Origin: Alphaproteobacteria bacterium
GTDB taxonomy: Bacteria > Pseudomonadota > Alphaproteobacteria > Elsterales > Elsteraceae
Direction: 5' to 3'
Assembly (NCBI GenBank): GCA_013298565.1
Contig: JAAFIC010000003.1
Location: forward strand, 1-64,000
DNA: 64,000 nt
Positions 1 through 8,535 of the stretch are shown piece after piece. Each line of letters begins with the position of its first letter. Positions within the stretch are counted from its first letter, which is position 1. The notes beneath the pieces are model-generated. The model was not told where the DNA came from. It saw nothing but the letters and a program-made list of their open reading frames with translations, and did no database searches. A program made the translations under genes and the position numbers.

Positions 1-140
1 CCAGGTGCGTTGACGCGCCAAGCGCTTGGCCGGGCGCATCCGCGCCCTTGGCCGCCGCCTCACCCGACACGCTTGGCGTGTCAAACACGCCTGATGCGGC
101 TTATAGAGCCGCGCCAGAGTTAAGGCGCGCGGCTCTAAGA
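1..140. repeat. Intergenic dispersed repeat copy A (palindromic modules)
   Basis: Shares GACGCGCCAAGCGC..GCCGGGCGCATC.GCGCCCTTGGCCGCCGCC and GGCTTATAGAGCCGCGCCAGAGTTAAGGCGCGCGGCTCTAA with 45406-45510. Confidence 0.85.
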
Positions 141-1271
141 CGCGACTTCTATATCTGAAAGTTCGGTTGCGGTAATCCAGCCGCCACCCAGCACCCGGTC
201 TGCATCGTAGAACACGGCGGCTTGACCGGGGGCAATGCCGTGTTGCGGCTCGGTGAGCATGAGCGTGGCGCTGCCATCGGCGTTTCGAGTGAGGCGCGCG
301 GGGAGGGGGGCTTGCGCCGAGCGCAGTTTGATCGTGCAAGCAGCGTCTCCGGCGTCGGGCGCGCCGAGCCAGTTGACTTCTTTCAAATGCACCAGATCGC
401 GGCCCAAAGCCGCGCGCGGGCCGACAATAACGCGGCGGCGGTTGGGTTCTAGGCGGATAACGAAGAGTGGCTCGCCGCCACTCACCTCCGCCCCCAACCC
501 AAGGCCCCGGCGTTGACCGATCGTGTAATGGATCACGCCCTGGTGTTTGCCGACGATGCGGCCCGCAAGATCGACGATCTCGCCGGGTTCCACCGCTTCC
601 GGGCGCAGGCGCTTGACGACGGCGGCATAATCGCCGTCTGGCACGAAGCATATATCCTGGCTGTCGGGCTTATCATGGACTGTAAGGCCGTAACGCTGCG
701 CCAACTCGCGCGTTTCGGGCTTGGTGAGATGCCCCAGCGGAAAGCGTAGGTAGGCTAATTGCTCTGGCGTTGTCGCGAACAGAAAATAGGATTGATCGCG
801 CGCCGGATCGGCTCCGCGCAGCAACTCCGGCCCGTGGGTTCCTAGGCGACGCTGAACGTAATGGCCCGTCGCTAACGCATCCGCGTTCAAATCTTGTGCG
901 GTTGCCAGCAAATCGCGGAATTTCACGGTTTGATTGCAGCGCACGCAGGGGATCGGCGTTTCGCCGCGCGCGTAGCTATCGGCAAACTCTTCGATCACTT
1001 GTTCTTTGAAGCGGGATTCGTAATCGAGCACATAATGGGGAATGCCGAGGCGTTCGGCCACCGTTGCCGCATCGTAAATATCCTGGCCCGCACAGCACGC
1101 GCCCTTCCGCAAGGCCGCGCCGAAATCGTAAAGCTGAAGGGTGATGCCGACGACATCATACCCCTCGTCTTTCAACAGGGCCGCCACAACAGAACTATCC
1201 ACCCCCCCGGACATGGCAACGACCACGCGCGTTTCGGCAGGCGGCTTTGCGATACCGAGGGAGTTGAGCAT
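135..1271 (-). CDS. mnmA: tRNA-specific 2-thiouridylase MnmA
   Basis: [36 protein letters not shown]-loop, CVRCN and GHY motifs, C-terminal MnmA region. Confidence 0.96.
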   Translation of the reverse strand: MLNSLGIAKPPAETRVVVAMSGGVDSSVVAALLKDEGYDVVGITLQLYDFGAALRKGACCAGQDIYDAATVAERLGIPHYVLDYESRFKEQVIEEFADSYARGETPIPCVRCNQTVKFRDLLATAQDLNADALATGHYVQRRLGTHGPELLRGADPARDQSYFLFATTPEQLAYLRFPLGHLTKPETRELAQRYGLTVHDKPDSQDICFVPDGDYAAVVKRLRPEAVEPGEIVDLAGRIVGKHQGVIHYTIGQRRGLGLGAEVSGGEPLFVIRLEPNRRRVIVGPRAALGRDLVHLKEVNWLGAPDAGDAACTIKLRSAQAPLPARLTRNADGSATLMLTEPQHGIAPGQAAVFYDADRVLGGGWITATELSDIEVAS

Positions 1272-1282
1272 AGGCGTGCCCC

Positions 1283-1615
1283 TTAGCCCGCCATCATATT
1301 ACGGCTGCCGGTGGGCAGGGAAACCCTCAGCCCATCCAACTCTTCCGTCATGATGATTTGGCAGCCGAGGCGCGAGGTCGCGGTAAGGCCGAACGCGAGA
1401 TCGAGCATATCTTCTTCGTCTTCACTAGCTTCCGACAGGCGCTCGTAGTCCTCGGGATCAACGACGACGTGACAGGTGGAACAGGCCAGCGAGCCTTCGC
1501 ACGCGCCTTCCAGATCAATCTGATTGCGATGTGCGATTTCCAGAACCGATAGGCCCACCGGCGCTTCTATCTCGTGGCGATTGCCGTCGCGATCAATGAA
1601 GGTCAATTTCGGCAT
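1283..1615 (-). CDS. fdx: 2Fe-2S ferredoxin (ISC/adrenodoxin type)
   Basis: [13 protein letters not shown]...C cluster ligands, 110 aa. Confidence 0.93.
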   Translation of the reverse strand: MPKLTFIDRDGNRHEIEAPVGLSVLEIAHRNQIDLEGACEGSLACSTCHVVVDPEDYERLSEASEDEEDMLDLAFGLTATSRLGCQIIMTEELDGLRVSLPTGSRNMMAG

Positions 1616-1687
1616 CGGTTTTCCTCGTGGGGGTTAAAACGCCTCTGTTTACCCGCTTGACCCTTGCGGGTCCAGTGCTGTGAAAGA

Positions 1688-2065
1688 TTAAACGCTAAAG
1701 CTCTCACCGCAGCCGCAGCGGGCTTTTTCGTTCGGGTTGGTGAAGGTGAAACCGGAGGTAAATTTATCCTCCCGGTAATCCATTTCCGCGCCGATGAGGA
1801 ACATTACCGCTGCCGGATCGACCAACACCGTCACGCCCTTATCTTCCACCACTTCATCGAACTGCATCTTGCTGTCGGCATAATCGACGGCGTAGGACAG
1901 ACCGGAGCAACCCCGCGTTTTGATCCCCACGCGCAAGGCCAGCGCGCGCGGCTCACGCTTATCCAGCAGCGATTTAACGCGCGCGGCGGCGGCATCGGTG
2001 AGGGAGATCACCGCTTTTGGGGCGGGTCTCGGGGTGGGGTGGGGTGATGGTTCAGTGTGGGCCAC
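1688..2065 (-). CDS. HesB/IscA-family iron-sulfur assembly protein
   Basis: GIKTRGCSGLSYAVDY...CGCGESFSV C-terminal motif. Confidence 0.93.
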   Translation of the reverse strand: MAHTEPSPHPTPRPAPKAVISLTDAAAARVKSLLDKREPRALALRVGIKTRGCSGLSYAVDYADSKMQFDEVVEDKGVTVLVDPAAVMFLIGAEMDYREDKFTSGFTFTNPNEKARCGCGESFSV

Positions 2066-2077
2066 GGCGAAGGCTCC

Positions 2078-3211
2078 TTAGTCTGACGTAACGAGATTAG
2101 TATGGGGCGCGCGGCTGCGCCCTGCAAGCCGCTGCCACGCGGAACAGAATTGCTCCAACTGCGCTGCGGTCGTCCCAATGCCGAAACTAACGCGGATCGT
2201 GGACCCCGCAATCGCATCGGCATAGCCCATCGCGGCCAGCACGGCGCTGCGCTTCACCTTGCCGGAAGAACAGGCCGATCCGGCGCTAACGGCAAATCCA
2301 GCCAAATCCAGCGCGATCACTTGAGTTTCAGCAGGCTTGCCGGGTAAGGCAACCGAAAAGCAGTTGGGCAGGCGGGCGGCACCCGTGGCGGCGGGAAGCA
2401 TTGCCCCCAGGGCGCGTAAAGTGGCTTCGGCTTGGTCGCGCAGCGCTGCAAGTGCCGCCATTGCCGGAATCTCGGCCTTGGCGGCGTGGGCGGCGACCCC
2501 GAAGGCGGCAATCGCCCCGACCGCCTCCGTCCCCGCGCGCCTACCTTTCTCTTGCCCGCCGCCGCGCAACAGCGGCAGCGGCTCGCGCGCGGTGCCGCTG
2601 ATGGAGGCCCCTAGAATTAGCGCCGCTGCCCCCGGCACCCCCCCGAGCTTATGAGACGAAAGTGTAAGCAAATCCGCCCCGAGCGCCGCCATATCGAGCG
2701 GCAGGCGTCCGGCAGCTTGCACCGCATCGCAGTGCAGTAACCCGCCTTTGGCGTGAACGCGCGCCGCAATCTGCGGAATAGGTTGAAGAATGCCGGTTTC
2801 GCTATTGGCCAGCATGACCGAGACCAGCGGCGGCCTCTCCAGCCTCGCCAGCACGGCATCGAGCGCGTCCATATCCAGCGTGCCATCGGCTTTAACCGGC
2901 AAGATCGTGGCGTTCGGTGCGGCCTGCTTCACGGCATCATGCTCAATGGCTGAGACGAAGCAGGCATGATCCGGGTAGCCGCCGAGGGCCATATTATTGG
3001 CCTCTGTGCCGGTCGCGGTGAAGATTACCTGATTGGCATCGACCGCAACCAGATCGGCGACCGCCCGCCGCGCTTCCTCTACCCGTCGCCGCGCCGCCCG
3101 CCCCAGGCTATGGACAGAGGAGGGGTTGCCACCCGCCTGAACGGCGGCAACAAGCGCCGCCAGCGCTTCCGGGCGCGTGGGGGCGGTGGCGTTATAATCG
3201 AGGTAGATCAA
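2078..3211 (-). CDS. Cysteine desulfurase (NifS/IscS family)
   Basis: MIYLDYNATAPTRPEAL, SSHKLGG PLP-Lys motif, SAGSACSSGKVKRS active-site Cys; TTG start proposed at 3211 (ORF track extends to 3334 but overlaps the Rrf2 gene). Confidence 0.88.
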   Translation of the reverse strand: MIYLDYNATAPTRPEALAALVAAVQAGGNPSSVHSLGRAARRRVEEARRAVADLVAVDANQVIFTATGTEANNMALGGYPDHACFVSAIEHDAVKQAAPNATILPVKADGTLDMDALDAVLARLERPPLVSVMLANSETGILQPIPQIAARVHAKGGLLHCDAVQAAGRLPLDMAALGADLLTLSSHKLGGVPGAAALILGASISGTAREPLPLLRGGGQEKGRRAGTEAVGAIAAFGVAAHAAKAEIPAMAALAALRDQAEATLRALGAMLPAATGAARLPNCFSVALPGKPAETQVIALDLAGFAVSAGSACSSGKVKRSAVLAAMGYADAIAGSTIRVSFGIGTTAAQLEQFCSAWQRLAGRSRAPHTNLVTSD

Positions 3212-3218
3212 AATTTCG

Positions 3219-3662
3219 TCATTCGGCGGCAAGCGGGGTTTCGGGGACCGCCACGCGCCGCTCGCACACGTCTTCCAGCGATACCGACGCGAGGAACAGG
3301 CCGATTTGCTCCCCCAGCGCCTGCCATAGATCATGGGTCATACAGCGCGCGCCTTTCAGCGTGCAGCCCTGGGGCGAGCCGGGGGCGCAGCGGGTGGCTC
3401 TCATCGGCTCATCTACGGCTTGAATGATGTCGGCGATCCAGGTTTCGCCAGCGGGTTTGGCCAGCAGATAACCGCCGCCCGGCCCCCGCACGCTGCGAAC
3501 CAGCGCCCGCCGTCGCAGTTTAGCGAAGAGTTGTTCGAGGTAGGACAGCGAAATATCCTGCCGCTCGGCAATCTCCGCCAAAGCCACCGGCGCGCCTTTG
3601 CTGGTGTGGGCGAGATCGACCATTGCCATCACGGCATAGCGGCCTTTGGTGCTGAGCTTCAT
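3219..3662 (-). CDS. Rrf2-family regulator (IscR-like)
   Basis: MKLSTKGRYAVMAMVDLAH; three Cys in CAPGSPQGCTLKGARC. Confidence 0.9.
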   Translation of the reverse strand: MKLSTKGRYAVMAMVDLAHTSKGAPVALAEIAERQDISLSYLEQLFAKLRRRALVRSVRGPGGGYLLAKPAGETWIADIIQAVDEPMRATRCAPGSPQGCTLKGARCMTHDLWQALGEQIGLFLASVSLEDVCERRVAVPETPLAAE

Positions 3663-3669
3663 GGCGGCG

Positions 3670-4383
3670 CTATTCGGCGGGCAGGGGAGGCGCAGGCGCG
3701 TGCGCCTTTTGACCTGCCGGACGGAGGGGGGACGCCTCTTCAAGCTCGGTAATCCGGCTTTTAAGCGCGCTTACCTCTTCCAGCAACCCGCCAATCGCGC
3801 GGGCCAGCGGATCGGGCAACTCGTCGCTCGATAGCCCATAAGCACAGAAATCAATCTTTGCCTCCCCGACCACTTTGGCCGGAATGCCCGTGACCGTAGC
3901 CCCCGCCGGAACCGCTTTCACCACGACAGCATTAGCCCCTACCCGCGCGCCGCGACCGACAGTGAAGCCACCCAAAACCTGTGCGCCCGAGCCGATGATC
4001 ACATTATCTTCCAGCGTCGGGTGGCGTTTGCCACCGTGCAAGGAGGTGCCGCCAAGGGTAACGCCTTGGTAAAGTGTGACACCATTGCCGATGATCGCGG
4101 TCTCGCCGATAACGACGCCCATGCCGTGATCAATGAAAAATCTTTGCCCAATCTGCGCGCCGGGGTGAATTTCGATCCCGGTTAGCATCCGCCCGATGTG
4201 AGATAAAGTGCGGGCTAGCGTAATCCAGCCGCGCGCCCAGGCCCTATGCGCTACCCGGTAAAACAGCACGGCATGTAGCCCCGGATAGCAGAGAATCACC
4301 TCTAGCCGGGAGCGGGCGGCGGGGTCGCGGGCGAGAATACTGTCGATCTCATTGCGGAACTGCTTGAAGAGCATGGTGCCCAT
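3670..4383 (-). CDS. cysE: Serine O-acetyltransferase
   Basis: Left-handed beta-helix hexapeptides, [13 protein letters not shown]..., [12 protein letters not shown]. Confidence 0.93.
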   Translation of the reverse strand: MGTMLFKQFRNEIDSILARDPAARSRLEVILCYPGLHAVLFYRVAHRAWARGWITLARTLSHIGRMLTGIEIHPGAQIGQRFFIDHGMGVVIGETAIIGNGVTLYQGVTLGGTSLHGGKRHPTLEDNVIIGSGAQVLGGFTVGRGARVGANAVVVKAVPAGATVTGIPAKVVGEAKIDFCAYGLSSDELPDPLARAIGGLLEEVSALKSRITELEEASPLRPAGQKAHAPAPPLPAE

Positions 4384-4541
4384 CATTATCACTAAGGCCG
4401 CCCAGAGCGCGGCTACCCATGGTATCGTGCAGTAGCATATAAAAAGACCTACTGGCACGGTCAAGTATGCGGTAAACGGCGTCTCGTCTCCAGTATCTCT
4501 TCTGGAGCGGGCGGTATGTTGGAAAGAAGGTGCGGAGTTCT

Positions 4542-5228
4542 ATGCCCGAAGTCATCATCAATGGGCCTGAAGGCCGCTTGGAAGGCCGCTACCATCACGG
4601 CAAAACGCCGAACGCGCCGCTTGCCGTGGTTCTGCACCCGGACCCGCGCGGCGGCGGCACCATGAACAATAAGATCACCTATGCGCTGTATCAGACCTTT
4701 GTTCAGCGCGGGTTTTCGGTTCTGCGGTTCAATTTTCGCGGCGTTGGCCGGAGCCAAGGTAGTTTCGACCGGGGCGAGGGCGAATTGTCCGATGCCGCGT
4801 CGGCGCTGGATTGGTTGCAAACCTATAATCCGAACGCTTCGGCAAGCTGGGTTGCGGGTTTCTCCTTCGGGGCGTGGATTGGAATGCAGTTGCTGATGCG
4901 CCGCCCGGAACTGGTGAGCTTCATCTCCATCGCGCCGCCTGCGAATATGTTCGATTTCACGTTCCTCGCCCCATGCCCGGTTTCGGGCCAGGTCATTCAT
5001 GGGGATGCCGATGAAGTGGTGCCGGAGCCTTCGGTAGCAAAGCTGGTGCATAAGCTCTCGAACCAGCGTGATATTCATATTGATTATCAGGTCGTTCCAG
5101 GGGCCGGGCACTTTTTTACCGATCATTTGCCAACGATTACGACGGCGGTAGATCGTTACGTAAAAGATACAATGGCAGCCCTGCCGGCTACCGGAAGCGG
5201 TGGCCCTGGTCGCGCGGCGTTTCGGTAA
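4542..5228 (+). CDS. Alpha/beta hydrolase
   Basis: HPDPRGGGTMNNKI, RFNFRGVGRSQG, GFSFGAWIG nucleophile elbow-like. Confidence 0.85.
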   Translation: MPEVIINGPEGRLEGRYHHGKTPNAPLAVVLHPDPRGGGTMNNKITYALYQTFVQRGFSVLRFNFRGVGRSQGSFDRGEGELSDAASALDWLQTYNPNASASWVAGFSFGAWIGMQLLMRRPELVSFISIAPPANMFDFTFLAPCPVSGQVIHGDADEVVPEPSVAKLVHKLSNQRDIHIDYQVVPGAGHFFTDHLPTITTAVDRYVKDTMAALPATGSGGPGRAAFR

Positions 5229-5235
5229 AGCGCGT

Positions 5236-8200
5236 CTAGCGATCACCTGCGTTAGGATTGAAGGTGGGTGGGGGCGGTGGTTTGGGGCCGCCTTCTTCCC
5301 CACTCGAACTACCGCTGCTGCTCTCGAAGATCGAGCGGAGAATCCCCGGCGCGAAGCCGGAGAGTGGGTTCACGCTGACTTGCGGGTCGGCCATCTGGCC
5401 GGTGACGGTGAAGGTCCAGGCAAACACCCCGCCGCCGTCGCCCCCCGTTAGAATCGTTCCCAACAGCGGAATCGCGGCGATCACGCGGTTGATCCCGGCC
5501 ATCGGTACGATTGTGCCGCTTAAGTCCAGCTTTTCTGTCGTGCGATTGATCGTGCCGTCCAGCTTTAGGCCAACCGACAGGCCGGTGGTGCGACCTTTGG
5601 CGAGGGTGATCTTTTGCGGGCTAACGCGGTAGTCCAGCGAGGCGCTTTCAAAGGCAATGCCTGCCCCCTGCAACAGTTCGGGAATACCGGTGATAGAGGC
5701 AATGGCGAGGATGCGGCCCAAAACAGGTTCTTCCAGCAGCCGGTAGGCGGTCATTTTCGCCCGGCCCCGCCAGCCTTCGGCATCGGGTTGCCCGTTAAGC
5801 GTAAGACTGCCGCCGCGCACCGTATCAATAACGCCGCCGAAAGCCAGAAACGCCCCAGCATCGGTGGCTTCCAGGGTAAGGCTGCGGTCTTTCCCCATAC
5901 CGTTGATCGTTGCGAAAGCGTTTCCTTGCCCTATTTTGGTCTTAAAGCTCAGCTCATTCCATACGTCCCGGTCCACCTGCACGCGCGCGTCAATGGTTTG
6001 CGCTTCCCGTTGCGGGCCAAGCACGAGCTTATCGAGCTTGGCGGTCAGCGCCAGGCTCAACGGCGGCGGCGGGGTGGTCGTGGGCGGCTTTTTCGCTTGC
6101 GCCGCCATAAACGCGGTTAGATCGAGCGAGCGCCCTTCAAGCCCAATAACCCAGCCATCGCGACCGCGCTTGAAACTGGCAGCAAGATCGGTGCCGGGCA
6201 TTTGCACGCGACGCAAAACCGCTTCGCTCAGGTCCATTTTGCTGTCGAACTGAACGCTGCCCTCCGCGCCTCGGCCCGTCGCCGTGCGATAGTCGAAGCT
6301 AGAAATCTGCGTGAGACGGTTGTTTTCCATCACCAGCTCGGCGGTGAGTTGGCCGGACTCACCAAGAGGCTTGGTGTAGAAAATATCTTCTACCTGCACC
6401 CGCGCGCGCGTCAGGTCGGCCTTAACGGAAACCTTGGCTTGTTTCGGTTTCGGTTCAATATAGGCAAGGTTAAGATCGACAGGGCCGCTAACGTACCCCT
6501 CTCCCGGCAGCTTGAGCGCCGCGCGCCCGGCATCATTCACGGTACCCACGAGGGTTAGGCTGCGCCCGCCGCTATCGGTGAAGGCTTCCGTCCAGCCAAT
6601 TTGAAAGCCAACGCCGTTTAGCTTACCCGTACCCGCCCCGGTCAGTCCCTTAGGTGTGACCTTCAACAGCAGATCGGCGTCAGAGAGCGAAACGCCTTCG
6701 ATCACGTTCTTAAGGGCGGCTTGGGTTAGGGTTGCATCGGCGGCGATTTCAAGCTGCTCCACCTTCAAAGCGTCGAGTAGGGGGAATCCCATTCGCAGGT
6801 TGATCTGTGCGCTCCCCTGGCTCTGCTTCGGATCGATACCGAAACGCTTCATAAAGCCAAGCGGCGGCTGGTCTAGCAGCGACAGGGCTTCCGTAACCGG
6901 CCCCTCAATCGCCATCGCTAACGCCATGTGCTGATCTTTGGCCTTCAACCCTGTGATGCTGATGGTGCCGCTCGGCACGGTTAGGCCGCCGCGCACGCGC
7001 CCATCTTGCAAGGTCATGGCCAGGCGACCGTCGCTATGAGTGTAGGTCAGCGCGCCCCCTACGCCTTCCACCGGGGGGAGTTTGCCGAGGTAGGTTACGT
7101 CGATGTTGGCGGCCTGGAGCGAGGCGTTAAGCGCCTTTATGTCGGGTTCAGCCTCGTGGGAGGGCAGCACGGCCTTCAGCGTGGCCGTAGCCTCCGAAAC
7201 GCTGCCCTTGGACAGATTAGCCAAAATCCAGCGGCGTGGATTGGGGGCGACTGTTGCAGGCCATAGGTGTGGCAGATCGGCCAAAGCAACCGATTTCAGC
7301 GCCAAAGTCGCCTCTACTTGAAGCGGGAAATGAAGCTGATTGAGCGCGATTTTACCCTTCAAACTCGTGCCCGTACTCAGGTTAAGCCGGTTTATATCGA
7401 TATCGAGACGATTTTGATTAAGCTCAATCTCCATCTCCCCGCCGGTTATGGCTACAGCGCCCGTCGGCAACGCCGCATGGACCAAGCGCCCCGCGCCGAA
7501 GGTAAGATCGGCTGTTAAGGTTTGTGGATAGCCTGTGCTATCCAGCACCGCTTTGGCCTTCACCTGTGTTGGCACTTCCAACCCGCTAACCTCTGGCAGG
7601 CCGGGTAGGCGGGCCGCGATGGCGGACGGCAATAGGTCAATGATGTCAACAGAGACTGTCCAAATATCATCCGTCTGCTTCAACGGGTCGGCGAGATCAA
7701 GCCTGCCATTCAGCCTCAGTCGCGTCACCCCGTTGGGCAGAACGAGCGCGCCTTCCATTCCGCCAAGCGGATTACCGGCGGCATCGGCTTGCACGGTGGC
7801 GGAAAGGTCTGTCACGCGCCATTCCACGTTCATCCGCTCGTCCAGCAAGATCGCGCGGGTATCGCGGAGGCGCACTTGCCGCAGCCCATTGGGTTTTCCC
7901 AGTTTGAAAACGTCGGTGAGCCATTGGACGGGGGAGCGCGTAGCATCGGCAGGCGCGGTGGCCGCTTGCGCTGGGGCGTCGCTGTCGGCCTGAACCCCCA
8001 GCGAGAGGCTGCCGTTTTCCGCGCGTCTTCCCCGCAGCGTTAGTCCTGTCAGGAGTAAAACCGTAGGCTGTATCCGCCCGCGCAAGAGTTCGGGACCGCT
8101 GATTTCAAGCCATGCCGTCGGCAAGGTCAGCAGGCGGCTGCCCTCCAGGGTGCTAAGGCTAACGCCGCCAAGATCGAGGCCAAGGTCGCTAATTTCGCGA

Positions 8201-8535
8201 TTCCAAGAGAGGGCCGCGCGCTGAACTTGAATTGTGTTGCCCGAGACGAGCGATAGGGCCTTTTCCAACGGCTCCAGCGCAAAATCGAGCGGCACCGGCC
8301 CTTGACTTAGCCGAAAAACCCCATAGCCGAACAGTCCAACAATCAGCATCAGAACCGCCAGAAGCGACCGCAAGCCGTGGCGCGTAATCCCATCAATTAT
8401 ACGACGTCGCTTGACCCGCTTCTTGCGGACGGCTACCGAACGTGGGGGATGCGTGCCAACTCGCCCCGGTTCAGCGGTGGGTTCGGCAGAAGAAGGATCG
8501 GTCGATGGCGTTTCAGTTTCCATTCCTGGCGACAC
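5236..8535 (-). CDS. Large AsmA/YhdP-like (DUF3971-type) envelope protein
   Basis: 1099 aa, N-terminal TM, long beta-rich repeats, C-terminal AsmA-like region; start uncertain (overlaps glnE 5' end). Confidence 0.75.
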   Translation of the reverse strand: MSPGMETETPSTDPSSAEPTAEPGRVGTHPPRSVAVRKKRVKRRRIIDGITRHGLRSLLAVLMLIVGLFGYGVFRLSQGPVPLDFALEPLEKALSLVSGNTIQVQRAALSWNREISDLGLDLGGVSLSTLEGSRLLTLPTAWLEISGPELLRGRIQPTVLLLTGLTLRGRRAENGSLSLGVQADSDAPAQAATAPADATRSPVQWLTDVFKLGKPNGLRQVRLRDTRAILLDERMNVEWRVTDLSATVQADAAGNPLGGMEGALVLPNGVTRLRLNGRLDLADPLKQTDDIWTVSVDIIDLLPSAIAARLPGLPEVSGLEVPTQVKAKAVLDSTGYPQTLTADLTFGAGRLVHAALPTGAVAITGGEMEIELNQNRLDIDINRLNLSTGTSLKGKIALNQLHFPLQVEATLALKSVALADLPHLWPATVAPNPRRWILANLSKGSVSEATATLKAVLPSHEAEPDIKALNASLQAANIDVTYLGKLPPVEGVGGALTYTHSDGRLAMTLQDGRVRGGLTVPSGTISITGLKAKDQHMALAMAIEGPVTEALSLLDQPPLGFMKRFGIDPKQSQGSAQINLRMGFPLLDALKVEQLEIAADATLTQAALKNVIEGVSLSDADLLLKVTPKGLTGAGTGKLNGVGFQIGWTEAFTDSGGRSLTLVGTVNDAGRAALKLPGEGYVSGPVDLNLAYIEPKPKQAKVSVKADLTRARVQVEDIFYTKPLGESGQLTAELVMENNRLTQISSFDYRTATGRGAEGSVQFDSKMDLSEAVLRRVQMPGTDLAASFKRGRDGWVIGLEGRSLDLTAFMAAQAKKPPTTTPPPPLSLALTAKLDKLVLGPQREAQTIDARVQVDRDVWNELSFKTKIGQGNAFATINGMGKDRSLTLEATDAGAFLAFGGVIDTVRGGSLTLNGQPDAEGWRGRAKMTAYRLLEEPVLGRILAIASITGIPELLQGAGIAFESASLDYRVSPQKITLAKGRTTGLSVGLKLDGTINRTTEKLDLSGTIVPMAGINRVIAAIPLLGTILTGGDGGGVFAWTFTVTGQMADPQVSVNPLSGFAPGILRSIFESSSGSSSGEEGGPKPPPPPTFNPNAGDR

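Noticed and set aside
4461-5303. 280-aa minus-strand ORF
   Set aside because: Antisense to a well-supported alpha/beta hydrolase; His/Arg-rich composition typical of shadow ORFs in GC-rich DNA
5200-5451. Plus-strand ORF overlapping the AsmA-like gene end
   Set aside because: Overlaps both the hydrolase end and the AsmA-like gene; low-quality translation
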